This document shows, piece after piece, positions 53,100 through 62,927 of a stretch of DNA of 64,000 nt. Source of the stretch: Anaerostipes faecalis (GTDB lineage Bacteria > Bacillota > Clostridia > Lachnospirales > Lachnospiraceae); assembly GCF_018982945.1 (NCBI RefSeq), contig NZ_JABRXE010000001.1, positions 310,001 to 374,000 of the forward strand. The letters run 5' to 3'. How positions within the stretch are numbered: position 1 is the first letter of the stretch; every line of letters begins with the position of its first letter. The notes below the pieces were generated by a model, which had not been told where the DNA came from, did not search any database, and was given only the letters and a program-made list of their open reading frames with translations. The translations under genes and the position numbers were made by a program.

Positions 53100-54949
53100 G
53101 CAAAGCACAAAAGGAAGCCGTGGAACATAATAATGGTCCAATGATGGTTCTGGCAGGTCCAGGTTCAGGAAAAACCACTGTTATTACCAAAAGAGTTCAG
53201 TATCTGATTGAAAAATATCATATAAAACCAGAGCGAATCCTGGTTGTTACATTTACCAGGGCAGCTGCTGGAGAAATGAAAGAGAGGTTCCAAAGGGTGG
53301 CAGGAAAATTCCTGCCGGTTTCCTTTGGAACCTTTCATTCTGTATTCTTTACAATTCTAAAATATGCATATCATTATCAGGTGGATAATATATTGCCCGA
53401 ACATAAGAAGTATGATTTGATTCGTGAGATTATATATAACAGACATTTAGAAATTGATGATGAAGGCGATTTTATCAGAGGGATCATACAGGAGATCAGT
53501 CTGGTGAAAAGTCAGATGCTTACATTGGAATATTATCATAGTACCAGCTGTTCAGATGATATTTTTCAATGGGTATTTAATGAATATGAGAAAATGCTGC
53601 ATCAAAATCATTGGATTGATTTTGATGATATTCTCATATATACATATGAACTATTAAAAGAACGAGCAGATATAAGAAAGGCATGGCAGCAGAGATTTCA
53701 ATATATATTAATAGATGAATTTCAAGACATTAATAAAATTCAGTATGAAATTGTCAAAATGATGATGGGAAAACAGAAAAATCTTTTTATTGTGGGAGAT
53801 GATGATCAGTCAATTTATAAGTTTCGAGGTGCCCGTCCAGAGCTGATGCTTGGATTTCCAAAAGATTTTCCAGAAACAAAAAAGGTGATTTTAAATGTAA
53901 ATTACCGTTCGGGAAAAGAAATCGTAGAATTTTCAGAATGCATCATAAAACACAATAAAAAACGTTTTCCAAAAGAAATGCAATCATATCGTGGAACTGA
54001 ATATCCGGTGGAAATTCGCACATTTAAAGATCAAAGGGAAGAAAATAAGCATATTGTTTATACAATTAGAGAGGAAATGGCAAAACAGAAACCCCTTTCT
54101 CAGATAGCTATCCTAACAAGAACAAATCAGGGACCAAGATCGCTGATAAGTGCTTTAATGGCATACAATATTCCGTTTTATATGAAAGATACTGTTCCCA
54201 ATCTATTTGATCACTGGATTTCCAGGAATATCATGGATTACATGAAACTGGCATTAGGGGATAGAAGACGAAGTACATTTTTACGGGTCATGAACCGTCC
54301 CAAGCGTTATATTAGCAGAGAACTACTGACAGAACCGGAAGTTTCTTTTGAAAGTCTTTTGGAGAAGGCAGAAGACAAACCATGGCTTGTAGAGTATATT
54401 GAAGAAATGCAGGAGGATATACGTATTTTATCAACCATGACGCCGGCAACTGCAATAACTTATATTCGAAAGTCCATTGGATATAATGCATATATAGCAG
54501 AATACGCACGCTTTCGAAAACTGCGTGAAGAAGAATTAATGCAGGTGCTGGAAGAGCTAAGTGATTCGGCTAGAGGATATGATACATATGAAGAATGGTT
54601 TGAATATATCCGGGAATTTACTGAAGAACTTAACCGTCAGTCAAAAAGCAACCAGGAGGAGAAAAAAGGCGTTGTTATTTGCACCATGCATGGCGCTAAA
54701 GGACTTGAATTTGACAGGGTATTTCTTCCTGATATAAATGAAGGTATTTTGCCTCATAAAAAGGCGATAAAAGAAGAGGATATAGAAGAAGAGCGAAGAA
54801 TGTTTTATGTTGCAGTAACAAGAACAAAGAAAAATTTACATGTACTTTCTGTAAAAAAGATGTATAATAAAGATAGTAATGAATCAAGGTTCCTGACAGA
54901 ACTTAATGAGTATAAAAATCAAAGGAGGAAGGAACATGATGGAAGATAG
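53087..54949 (+). CDS. UvrD/Rep-family ATP-dependent DNA helicase, short form
   Basis: 620-aa superfamily 1A helicase. Motifs: Q-motif [15 protein letters not shown], Walker [70 protein letters not shown] and [15 protein letters not shown]. It is shorter than PcrA or UvrD (about 720-740) because of a reduced 2B region and a missing C-terminal tail. The start is taken as GTG at 53087 (VSGLSKAQ), with TGGAGG ten bases ahead; an ATG frame back to 52952 runs through gltX and encodes an unlikely sequence. Exact pathway unknown. Confidence 0.88.
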   Translation: MSGLSKAQKEAVEHNNGPMMVLAGPGSGKTTVITKRVQYLIEKYHIKPERILVVTFTRAAAGEMKERFQRVAGKFLPVSFGTFHSVFFTILKYAYHYQVDNILPEHKKYDLIREIIYNRHLEIDDEGDFIRGIIQEISLVKSQMLTLEYYHSTSCSDDIFQWVFNEYEKMLHQNHWIDFDDILIYTYELLKERADIRKAWQQRFQYILIDEFQDINKIQYEIVKMMMGKQKNLFIVGDDDQSIYKFRGARPELMLGFPKDFPETKKVILNVNYRSGKEIVEFSECIIKHNKKRFPKEMQSYRGTEYPVEIRTFKDQREENKHIVYTIREEMAKQKPLSQIAILTRTNQGPRSLISALMAYNIPFYMKDTVPNLFDHWISRNIMDYMKLALGDRRRSTFLRVMNRPKRYISRELLTEPEVSFESLLEKAEDKPWLVEYIEEMQEDIRILSTMTPATAITYIRKSIGYNAYIAEYARFRKLREEELMQVLEELSDSARGYDTYEEWFEYIREFTEELNRQSKSNQEEKKGVVICTMHGAKGLEFDRVFLPDINEGILPHKKAIKEEDIEEERRMFYVAVTRTKKNLHVLSVKKMYNKDSNESRFLTELNEYKNQRRKEHDGR

Positions 54950-55490
54950 AGAGATACCAAGACCAGGTGAATTTTATCGGCATTTTAAAGATAAATTATA
55001 TCAGATTGTTACAGTTGCAACACATACTGAGACGGAAGAGAAGCTGGTTATTTATCAGGCTCTTTATGGAGATTTTCAAATATATGCAAGACCTGTTTCC
55101 ATGTTTTTAAGTGAAGTTGACCATAAAAAATATCCGGAGGTAAAAGCCAAATATCGTTTTGAAAAACTGGCTATGGATTCCTCAGCTGTAAAAGAAAAAT
55201 CAAATATACATACATGGAAATCAGAAGAGGAAAAATTCAGTAATAAGATGAATGACAGACAAGACGCTGAAAGCAGTATAAAGCCGTTATCTGCTTTTTT
55301 AGATGCCTCAGACCATCAGGAAAAGCGAAATATATTGATCCAGTATAAGGAAGATCTGACCGAAGTGATGCTTGATTCTATGGGAATATCCATGGATTGT
55401 GTTTTAAATGGTAAAGGAAAAGAAGAAAAGTTTTATGAATTGGATAAGATTCTTCAGACAAAGATCCAATATGAAAAAAAGCCCCGATAA
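54936..55490 (+). CDS. DUF1653-domain protein
   Basis: 184 aa starting at the tandem ATG pair 54936/54939 after AAAGGAGGAAGG. The N-terminal part is DUF1653: RPGEFYRHFKDKLYQIVTVATHTETEEKLVIYQALYGDFQIYARP, here described in pieces (about 7-60), a small beta-rich fold of unknown role. The C-terminal half is a lysine- and glutamate-rich linker and a helical end. It overlaps the helicase gene by 14 bases. A terminator for the opposite strand lies inside its last codons. Confidence 0.78.
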   Translation: MMEDREIPRPGEFYRHFKDKLYQIVTVATHTETEEKLVIYQALYGDFQIYARPVSMFLSEVDHKKYPEVKAKYRFEKLAMDSSAVKEKSNIHTWKSEEEKFSNKMNDRQDAESSIKPLSAFLDASDHQEKRNILIQYKEDLTEVMLDSMGISMDCVLNGKGKEEKFYELDKILQTKIQYEKKPR

Positions 55491-55498
55491 TCAGGGCT
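55474..55498 (-). terminator. Terminator of the DUF1292 gene, inside the end of the DUF1653 gene
   Basis: On the - strand AGCCCTG and CGGGGCT pair around TTAT, followed by seven T. The T tract corresponds to the run of A in the last lysine codons of the opposite gene. Confidence 0.75.
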
Positions 55499-55526
55499 GA
55501 TGTGTAAGGAAGTAGGAGAAGAATAC

Positions 55527-55841
55527 TTATGCTTCTTCATCTTCTTCATCAAGAATGGCATCCAGAGCATCTGTTACCATCTGGTATTCTTCATCGCTGT
55601 CAATGTTATCCAGACTGAAAGAATCCTCATCATCTGGAGAAGTTATATAACGATAAATAAGTAAAGCACTTTCTTCCTCATCACTTTCCAGATCTTCAAT
55701 GGATACAAGGGCAATGTAATCCTGACCGTCTACTTCAAACAGACTGATAACAGCACAATCAAGGATAGATCCATCTTCCAGTTCCAGATGTAGGATAGGA
55801 TTTTCTTCTTCTACGTAAACATCTTCTTCAAATTCGCTCAT
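55527..55841 (-). CDS. DUF1292-family acidic protein (YrzB-like)
   Basis: 104-aa, strongly acidic protein of the DUF1292 family. NPILHLELEDGSILDCAVISLFEVDGQDYIALVS and the later ALLIYRYI match the family pattern. Function is not established; in Bacillus, yrzB sits between yrrK and the alaS region. TGAGGTG precedes the ATG. It is convergent to the DUF1653 gene and divergent from the antiporter gene. Confidence 0.8.
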   Translation of the reverse strand: MSEFEEDVYVEEENPILHLELEDGSILDCAVISLFEVDGQDYIALVSIEDLESDEEESALLIYRYITSPDDEDSFSLDNIDSDEEYQMVTDALDAILDEEDEEA

Positions 55842-55866
55842 TATTACACCTCATTTCTTTTTTTTC

Positions 55867-55895
55867 ACTATACTAAATATAGAAGAAAAAAGCAA
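55867..55895 (-). promoter_or_regulatory. Putative promoter of the DUF1292 gene
   Basis: On the - strand TTGCTT (55895-55890), 17 bp, TATAGT (55872-55867), about 25 bases before the start codon. Confidence 0.55.
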
Positions 55896-55920
55896 GAAAA
55901 GTATCTGGTGTCGTCTATAA

Positions 55921-55949
55921 TTGACAACATATTTTTTGTATGATACGAT
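55921..55949 (+). promoter_or_regulatory. Putative promoter of the antiporter-AstE-like-purL run
   Basis: Consensus -35 TTGACA (55921-55926), 17 bp, TACGAT (55944-55949), about 70 bases before the antiporter start. Confidence 0.6.
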
Positions 55950-56019
55950 ACGAGACGGTAGAGAAGAATTGACAAAAAAGATGACGGAAAAGAGATGACA
56001 TGAAAAGAAGGAGAAGAAA

Positions 56020-57186
56020 ATGGAAGAATACAAATTTTTGCTGGATTTTGCAATTATTCTGGCACTGACAAAGTCATTTAGTTTGATTTCAAGGAAGTTT
56101 AATATGCCGCCGGTAGTGGGAGCGTTGCTGGCAGGTATTATACTAGGGCCTGTTGTTTTAGATGTTGTAACACCTTCTGAGACAATACTGAATCTGGCGG
56201 AAGTCGGTGTGGTTGTATTGATGTTTGAAGCAGGTCTGGAAACAGACATTAACGAGTTGAAACGGAGTGGTCTATCTGCTTTTATTATTGCATTATGTGG
56301 AGTAATGGTTCCACTGATTATGGGTGCAGCAGTAACTTATGTCCTTGATAAGAATGTTATGGAATCTGTATTTATGGGTGTTGTGCTTACGGCAACTTCC
56401 GTAAGTATTACTGTAGAAACTTTGCAGGATATGGGAAAATTAAAAGGAAGAGTAGGAACTGCAATTCTTGGTGCAGCAATTATCGATGATATCTTGGGAA
56501 TTATTCTTCTTTCAATGATGACAAGTGTGGGTAATTCTGGAAGTTTTAATCTTGGTTCTATTATGCTGATCATAGGAAAGATGGCAGCATTTTTCGCTAT
56601 TGCAGGAATTGGAGGATTCTTTGTGGAGAAATTCTTTGAATGGATGGCTGGATACAAAGATCAGAGTGTTCAGAGAAACCGACGCAGAGTAGCTGTATTT
56701 GCTTTGGCATTTTGCTTCGGACTTGCATTCCTGGCAGAATTATTTGGAATTGCAGATATCACAGGTGCATATCTTGCAGGTATAATATTATGCAGAACAC
56801 CACAAAATTATTATATACATAGAAAAATAGATATTATGTCTTATATGCTGGTGACACCGATTTTCTTTGCAAGTATAGGATTAAAAGTAGATGTTCATGG
56901 AATGAGCAATGCTCTGATTATATTTACCGTTATCCTTTGTGTAGCTGCAGTAGCTAGTAAAATATTAGGATGTGGTATTGGTGGATTATTATGTAGATAT
57001 AATATCAGAGAATCTCTGCAGATTGGAGCAGGAATGGTATGTCGAGGAGAAGTGGCACTGATTGTTGCACAGAAGGGAATCGGAGTAGGATTATTATCTG
57101 AGACTTATTTTGCACCGGTTGTAATTATGGTATTGGTTACAACATTACTTTCACCAATTTTGTTAAAAGTTCTATTTACAGAATAG
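56020..57186 (+). CDS. Cation/proton antiporter (CPA2, KefB/NapA-like)
   Basis: 388-aa polytopic membrane protein with about 12 hydrophobic segments, comprising only the Na+/H+ exchanger domain; there is no C-terminal TrkA-N regulatory domain as in KefB/KefC. Typical segments are PPVVGALLAGIILGPVVLD, EVGVVVLMFEAGLETDINEL, TATSVSITVETLQD and GAAIIDDILGIILL, the last holding the Asp pair of CPA2 exchangers. Ion specificity (Na+ or K+) cannot be read. It precedes two AstE-like genes by 17 bases. Confidence 0.9.
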   Translation: MEEYKFLLDFAIILALTKSFSLISRKFNMPPVVGALLAGIILGPVVLDVVTPSETILNLAEVGVVVLMFEAGLETDINELKRSGLSAFIIALCGVMVPLIMGAAVTYVLDKNVMESVFMGVVLTATSVSITVETLQDMGKLKGRVGTAILGAAIIDDILGIILLSMMTSVGNSGSFNLGSIMLIIGKMAAFFAIAGIGGFFVEKFFEWMAGYKDQSVQRNRRRVAVFALAFCFGLAFLAELFGIADITGAYLAGIILCRTPQNYYIHRKIDIMSYMLVTPIFFASIGLKVDVHGMSNALIIFTVILCVAAVASKILGCGIGGLLCRYNIRESLQIGAGMVCRGEVALIVAQKGIGVGLLSETYFAPVVIMVLVTTLLSPILLKVLFTE

Positions 57187-57203
57187 AGAAAAGAGGCTTA
57201 AAC

Positions 57204-58142
57204 ATGATAGAGACAGTGGTATCTGTAAAATTACCAATTGGGGAAATGTTAAAAATTAAAAAGAACTCTTTACTTCCAGATCAGATGAATGGACAAGAAA
57301 AAAGAATTTGTCTGGTATCAGGAATATATGGAGATGAACTTGGGGGACAGTATATCTGTGGACAGGTTATAAAAAGGATCAAAGAAGATTATTCTTTGCT
57401 GACAGGAATTGTTGATGTTTATCCGGCAATTAATCCATTGGGATTAGATGCACGAACCAGAGTTGTACCTATTACTGATATAGATTATAGTACAGTTTTT
57501 CCCGGAGATATTAATGGAGGAATGGAAGAATATACAGCAGCAAAACTGATGGAAGATATGGAAGGTGCTGCCTGCTGTATTGATATTCATTCCAGTAATA
57601 TTTTTCTTCAGGAACTGCCACAAGTGCGCCTTAATGATGACTTTGATGACAGACTATTGCATTTATCCAGGTTGATGAATACAAATCTGGTGTGGATTCA
57701 TCCATCTGCAACAGTTAATGAAGGAAGTCTTGCGTACGCATTGAATAAAAAAGGGATACCGACTCTTGTAACAGAGTCCGGGGGAGCCTTTCGTATAAAA
57801 TATGATTATTGTGAGCAGATTATTGATGGGATATTTACTATAATGAATGAGTTAGGAATATGGAAGGGAAAAGGCCATTCGAGAAAAAAGGTTCCTATTA
57901 TAAAAGAAGATGAGATTTCCTATCTGAATTGTGAATCCAGTGGAATCTTTGTATCAAGAAAAAAACTAAATGAATATGTAAAACAGGGGGAAGTTATCGG
58001 GACTATAACTAATCCTTTATTTGGAGCTGTGGAAGAAGAGATAATTGCACCTGTAGAAGGTTTGATTATGACGTTACGAGAACATCCGGGAGTTACAGAA
58101 GGTTCTCTTGTGGCAAGAATTGCAGGAGGGAAGCATTTATGA
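57204..58142 (+). CDS. M14/AstE-like (succinylglutamate desuccinylase/aspartoacylase family) protein, first of a pair
   Basis: 312 aa. The family normally binds zinc through HxxE plus a later His. Here the first motif reads GIYGDE, so the first His is Tyr42 while E45 is kept; the second ligand H129 (DIHSSN) is present. Other matches are INPLGLDARTRVVP, DYSTVFPGD and the Glu in VTESGGA (E191). A C-terminal beta-rich segment is reminiscent of the family's barrel-sandwich domain (VKQGEVIGTITNP, APVEGLIMTLREHPGV). Either an altered amidohydrolase/deacylase or a non-enzymatic relative. Its ATGA end overlaps the next gene. Confidence 0.75.
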   Translation: MIETVVSVKLPIGEMLKIKKNSLLPDQMNGQEKRICLVSGIYGDELGGQYICGQVIKRIKEDYSLLTGIVDVYPAINPLGLDARTRVVPITDIDYSTVFPGDINGGMEEYTAAKLMEDMEGAACCIDIHSSNIFLQELPQVRLNDDFDDRLLHLSRLMNTNLVWIHPSATVNEGSLAYALNKKGIPTLVTESGGAFRIKYDYCEQIIDGIFTIMNELGIWKGKGHSRKKVPIIKEDEISYLNCESSGIFVSRKKLNEYVKQGEVIGTITNPLFGAVEEEIIAPVEGLIMTLREHPGVTEGSLVARIAGGKHL

Positions 58143-59086
58143 AAAAAGAAATATTATACTCCGCAAGCAGCTATCTGAGAGACGACTTTAATATAGTAGC
58201 TTATCGTTTTGGGAAAAATGATGATATGTCTGAGCCGGCAGCCTGTATTGTAGGATCAATGAGAGGAAATGAATATCAGCAGATGTATATTTGCTCTTTA
58301 TTGGTAAAGCGACTGAAAGAACTGGAAAACCACGGGGCAATTGTAGGTAATAATGAGATTCTGATTATACCATGTATTAATAATTTTTCCATGAATGTTG
58401 GGAAAAAATACTGGGTGTCAGATAATAGTGATATTAACAGGCAGTTTCCTGGAAATTTTGATGGTGAACCCACCAGCCGGCTGGCAGCTAATTTTTTTGA
58501 TAAGGTAAAGGGTTTTCGTTATGGAATACATTTTCCATCTTTTTATCGAAAAGGTGATTTTATTCCTCATGTCAGAATGCCTTCTACGGGAAAAGAAAGC
58601 ACCAGTCTTGCAAATTTGTTTGGACTTCCTTATGTAATTACAAGTAAACAAAGGAATTTTGATAAAACAACTTTAAATTATAACTGGCAGATTAATGGGA
58701 CAGATGCTTTTTCTATATATTCGGGAGAAACAGGAAATATAGATGAAGTCCTGGCAAAACAAGCAGTATCTGCTGTTCTTCGGTTTTTGACCCGTATGGG
58801 AATTTTAAAATATAATTGTCATAATGGGTATATTGCGAGTATTATAGAAGAAGAGGATATGATTTTAATCAAAGCGGAAAGTGCAGGCTTTTTTCGAAGG
58901 TTTGCGGGAGTGAATGAAGAAATAAAACGTGGACAGCTGCTGGGAGAAATCTTAGATCCTTATGAGGGAACCATTTTGTCAGAGGTTCGAGCAAGTGTTG
59001 ATGGAATTATCTTTTATGCATCGAACCAGCCAACAATATTAGAAAATGCGACAGCATTTCAAGTGATAAAGAAACTACATGAGTAA
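58139..59086 (+). CDS. M14/AstE-like protein, second of a pair
   Basis: 315 aa, overlapping the first copy by 4 bases (ATGA) and so translationally coupled. The HxxE motif reads SMRGNE: Arg42 replaces the first zinc His, E45 is kept, at the same residue numbers as in the neighbour. The second ligand region is YGIHFPS (H131). DNSDINRQFPGNFDGE is a very good match to the DLNRxFPG substrate motif, and the catalytic-type Glu is in SGETG (E197). The C-terminal domain is VKRGQLLGEILDPYEG-like. The pair may form a heteromer; substrate unknown. Confidence 0.75.
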   Translation: MKKEILYSASSYLRDDFNIVAYRFGKNDDMSEPAACIVGSMRGNEYQQMYICSLLVKRLKELENHGAIVGNNEILIIPCINNFSMNVGKKYWVSDNSDINRQFPGNFDGEPTSRLAANFFDKVKGFRYGIHFPSFYRKGDFIPHVRMPSTGKESTSLANLFGLPYVITSKQRNFDKTTLNYNWQINGTDAFSIYSGETGNIDEVLAKQAVSAVLRFLTRMGILKYNCHNGYIASIIEEEDMILIKAESAGFFRRFAGVNEEIKRGQLLGEILDPYEGTILSEVRASVDGIIFYASNQPTILENATAFQVIKKLHE

Positions 59087-59101
59087 ATATGGGAGGGAAA
59101 C

Positions 59102-62100
59102 ATGGGAAAAGTTAAAAGAGTCTATGTAGAAAAGAAAAAAGACTATGCAGTTAAAGCAAAAGAACTGTTGGAAGAACTACGGCAGTATCTGGGACTTGAA
59201 ATCGAAGACATCCGTGTTCTGATTCGCTATGACATTGAGAATCTTTCAGATGCAAGTTATCAAAAAGCATTAGGAACGGTATTTAGTGAACCTCCGGTCG
59301 ATGATGTTTATGAAGAAACATTTCCTTGCGGTGAGAATGAAGTATGTTTTAGTGTGGAATTTCTTCCTGGACAGTTTGACCAGAGAGCAGATTCAGCAGA
59401 ACAATGTGTAAAACTTTTAAATGAAGATGAGGAAGCTGTCATTCGCAGTGCAACTACTTATGTAGTAAAAGGAAATTTAACTTCAGAGCAGTTGGAAGAG
59501 ATAAAAAGTTATTGTATCAACCCTGTAGATTCCAGAGAAGCAGGGGAAGAAAAACCGGATACCCTGGTTATGGAATTTGATGAACCGGAAGATGTTAAGA
59601 TTATTGAAGGTTTTCAGGGGATGGAAGAAGGAAAATTAAAAGAATTGTATGATTCACTGAATCTGGCAATGACATTTAAAGATTTTCTTCACATCCAGAA
59701 TTATTTTGCGGGAGAAGAAAAAAGAGATCCGTCTATGACAGAAATTCGTGTGTTGGATACATATTGGTCTGATCACTGTCGTCATACAACTTTTTCCACA
59801 GAACTTACCAATATTGAATTTCAGGATGGATTTTATCGTGCACCTCTTCAGGATGCATATGATCAGTATATGGAAGATCATAAAAGTATTTTTGCAGGAA
59901 GAGATGATAAGTTTGTATGTCTGATGGATATGGCATTAATGGCTATGCGTCGTCTGAAAAAAGATGGAATGCTGGACAATATGGAAGAAAGTGATGAAAT
60001 CAATGCATGTAGCATTGTTGTACCTGTTTCCATTGATGGTCAGGAAGAGGAAGAGTGGCTTATTAGTTTTAAAAATGAAACACATAACCACCCAACAGAA
60101 ATTGAACCATTTGGTGGTGCTGCAACCTGTCTGGGAGGTGCTATCCGTGATCCTCTTTCTGGACGTTCTTATGTTTATCAGGCAATGCGTGTCACAGGAG
60201 CAGCAGATCCGACAGTTTCATTAAAAGAAACATTAAAGGGAAAACTTCCACAGAGAAAAATTGTTACAGGGGCAGCTCATGGTTACAGTTCTTATGGAAA
60301 TCAGATTGGGCTGGCTACAGGAATGGTTAATGAAATCTATCATCCTGATTATGTGGCAAAACGTATGGAAATTGGTGCAGTTATGGGTGCGGCACCAAGA
60401 AAGAATGTAGTGCGTGAGAATTCTGATCCTGGTGATATTATTATTCTTCTTGGAGGAAGAACAGGTCGTGATGGATGTGGAGGAGCAACAGGCTCATCTA
60501 AAGTTCATACAGAAGAGTCTATAGAAACATGTGGTGCAGAAGTACAGAAAGGTAATCCTCCAACAGAACGTAAAATTCAGCGTTTATTCCGTAGAGAAGA
60601 AGTAAGCCGTCTGATTAAGAAATGTAATGACTTTGGTGCAGGTGGAGTATCTGTGGCAATTGGAGAACTTGCTGATGGATTAACAGTAAATCTGGACAAA
60701 GTACCTAAAAAATATGCCGGTCTTGATGGAACTGAATTGGCAATTTCTGAGTCTCAGGAACGTATGGCTGTTGTTGTAGATCCAAAGGATGTAGATAAAT
60801 TCCTTGAATATTCTGCAGAAGAAAACCTGGAAGCTGTTGCAGTTGCTACTGTAACAGAAGAACCAAGGCTTGTTTTATCATGGAGAGGAAAGGAAATTGT
60901 TAATCTTTCCAGAGCATTCCTGGATACAAATGGTGCACATCAGGAAACTGAAGTATATGTTGAGATTCCTCATCGTGTGGAATCATACTTTAACCGAAAA
61001 GATGAAGCTGAATCTTTCAAAGAAATGTGTAAGAATGTATTATCTGATTTGAATGTATGTTCTCAGAAAGGTCTGGTTGAAATGTTCGACAGCTCTATCG
61101 GAGCAGCAACAGTAACCATGCCATATGGTGGAAAATATCAGTTGACACCAATTCAGACAATGATCGCAAAACTTCCGTTGTTAAAAGGTGAGTCTGATAC
61201 GGTTACAATGATGAGTTATGGATTTGATCCGTATCTTTCCAAATGGAGTCCGTTCCATGGAGCTGTTTATGCGATTACAGAATCTATTGCAAAAATTGTT
61301 GCTTCTGGTGGAGATTATAGAGATATCCGTTTAACATTCCAGGAATACTTTAAACGTCTTGGTAATGATAAGGAACGTTGGGGACAGCCTGTTGCAGCAC
61401 TGTTAGGTGCATATCAGGCACAGCTTGGATTTGGTCTTGCATCCATTGGAGGTAAAGACAGTATGTCAGGAACCTTTAATGATATTGATGTACCACCAAC
61501 ATTAGTATCTTTTGCAGTAGATGTTGCAAATGTAAAAAATGTTATTACTCCAGAATTGAAGAAACCTGGAAATAGACTGATACGCTTATGTATTCCAACG
61601 GATGCGTATAACCTTCCGGTTTACAGTGAAGTGAAGAAGATTTATAGACGAATTCATAAATTAATAAAACAGGGTGTTATTAAATCTGCTTATGCAATTG
61701 GCTCAGGCGGAACAATGGAAGCTGTTGCCAAGATGGCATTTGGTAACCACTTAGGAGTTATCTTTGATAGTGAAATCACGTTAGAAGATTTAACAGATCC
61801 TCATTTTGGCTCTTTTGTTGTTGAAACAGACACGAGGGATGTTCATAAACTTGGTATTCCAGGACTTTTGATTGGTGAAGTAACTAAAAAACATGAGTTT
61901 GTATTTGGAGATGAAGTGGTAACTCTTGAAGATGCACTGAATACATGGAAAAAACCATTAGAGAGTGTATTCCCAACAAAATCAGAAGGAAGTCAGGATA
62001 CATTAAATATTTCCCGTACTTACAATAAAGGTAATATATATGTATGCAAGAATAAGGTTGCCAAACCAAATGTATTTATTCCTGTATTCCCAGGTACAAA

Positions 62101-62860
62101 CTGTGAATATGATTCTGCACGAGCTTTTGAGCGTGCAGGAGCCAATGTAATTACAAAGGTATTTAAGAATCTGGATGCTCAGGGAATTCGTGATTCTGTA
62201 GAGGTATTCGAAAAAGCAATTAAAGAATCACAGATGATTATGTTCCCTGGTGGATTTAGTGCCGGTGATGAACCAGATGGTTCAGCAAAATTCTTTGCAA
62301 CAGCATTTAGAAATGAAAAGCTGAAAGAATCTGTTATGGATCTGTTAGAAAACAGAGATGGATTGGTTCTTGGTATCTGTAATGGATTCCAGGCACTGAT
62401 TAAACTTGGTCTTGTTCCACAAGGAAAGATTGTAGAACAGACAGCAGACGCTCCAACATTAACTATGAACCGTATTGGACGACATATTTCAAAGATTGCA
62501 TATACAAAAGTTGTATCTAATCTGTCTCCATGGTTTAACAAAGTAAATGTAGGAGATACATTTAGTATTCCTGTATCTCATGGAGAAGGACGTTTTGTAG
62601 CAAACTATGATGTTATTGAAGAACTTTTTGCAAATGGTCAGGTTGCAACACAGTATGTTGATTTAAGTGGAGATCCAACTATGGATGAAGATTATAATCC
62701 AAATGGTTCTTACTTTGCAATTGAAGGTATTACAAGTCCAGATGGAAGAGTTCTTGGAAAGATGGGACATTCTGAAAGACGTGATAGTTATGTTGGAATT
62801 AATATCTATGGAGATAAGGATCAGAAAATCTTTGAATCTGGTGTAGATTATTTTAGATAG
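59102..62860 (+). CDS. purL: Phosphoribosylformylglycinamidine synthase, single-chain
   Basis: Fourth step of de novo purine synthesis: makes FGAM from FGAR, glutamine and ATP. 1252 aa, the large single-chain form with a C-terminal glutaminase, as opposed to the PurLQS complex of Bacillus. Synthase motifs include DTYWSDHCRHTTF, NETHNHPTEIEPFGGAATCLGG and SFGAGGVSVAIGELADG-like segments. The glutaminase has FPGTNCEYDSARAFERAG, the nucleophile Cys in LGICNGFQAL and HGEGRF. No other pur genes are nearby. GGGAGG precedes the ATG. Single-chain PurL is known in several Clostridia. Confidence 0.96.
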   Translation: MGKVKRVYVEKKKDYAVKAKELLEELRQYLGLEIEDIRVLIRYDIENLSDASYQKALGTVFSEPPVDDVYEETFPCGENEVCFSVEFLPGQFDQRADSAEQCVKLLNEDEEAVIRSATTYVVKGNLTSEQLEEIKSYCINPVDSREAGEEKPDTLVMEFDEPEDVKIIEGFQGMEEGKLKELYDSLNLAMTFKDFLHIQNYFAGEEKRDPSMTEIRVLDTYWSDHCRHTTFSTELTNIEFQDGFYRAPLQDAYDQYMEDHKSIFAGRDDKFVCLMDMALMAMRRLKKDGMLDNMEESDEINACSIVVPVSIDGQEEEEWLISFKNETHNHPTEIEPFGGAATCLGGAIRDPLSGRSYVYQAMRVTGAADPTVSLKETLKGKLPQRKIVTGAAHGYSSYGNQIGLATGMVNEIYHPDYVAKRMEIGAVMGAAPRKNVVRENSDPGDIIILLGGRTGRDGCGGATGSSKVHTEESIETCGAEVQKGNPPTERKIQRLFRREEVSRLIKKCNDFGAGGVSVAIGELADGLTVNLDKVPKKYAGLDGTELAISESQERMAVVVDPKDVDKFLEYSAEENLEAVAVATVTEEPRLVLSWRGKEIVNLSRAFLDTNGAHQETEVYVEIPHRVESYFNRKDEAESFKEMCKNVLSDLNVCSQKGLVEMFDSSIGAATVTMPYGGKYQLTPIQTMIAKLPLLKGESDTVTMMSYGFDPYLSKWSPFHGAVYAITESIAKIVASGGDYRDIRLTFQEYFKRLGNDKERWGQPVAALLGAYQAQLGFGLASIGGKDSMSGTFNDIDVPPTLVSFAVDVANVKNVITPELKKPGNRLIRLCIPTDAYNLPVYSEVKKIYRRIHKLIKQGVIKSAYAIGSGGTMEAVAKMAFGNHLGVIFDSEITLEDLTDPHFGSFVVETDTRDVHKLGIPGLLIGEVTKKHEFVFGDEVVTLEDALNTWKKPLESVFPTKSEGSQDTLNISRTYNKGNIYVCKNKVAKPNVFIPVFPGTNCEYDSARAFERAGANVITKVFKNLDAQGIRDSVEVFEKAIKESQMIMFPGGFSAGDEPDGSAKFFATAFRNEKLKESVMDLLENRDGLVLGICNGFQALIKLGLVPQGKIVEQTADAPTLTMNRIGRHISKIAYTKVVSNLSPWFNKVNVGDTFSIPVSHGEGRFVANYDVIEELFANGQVATQYVDLSGDPTMDEDYNPNGSYFAIEGITSPDGRVLGKMGHSERRDSYVGINIYGDKDQKIFESGVDYFR

Positions 62861-62869
62861 AAATAGAAA

Positions 62870-62909
62870 AATAAGACCATGACTCTCAAATTGAAGTCAT
62901 GGTCTTATT
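62870..62909. terminator. Bidirectional terminator between purL and the CNNM gene
   Basis: A perfect 15-bp stem (62870-62884 with 62895-62909) and a 10-base loop. The T tract is better on the - strand (TTTTTC), so it serves the CNNM gene best. Confidence 0.85.
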
Positions 62910-62927
62910 CATTACATAACATATTTC

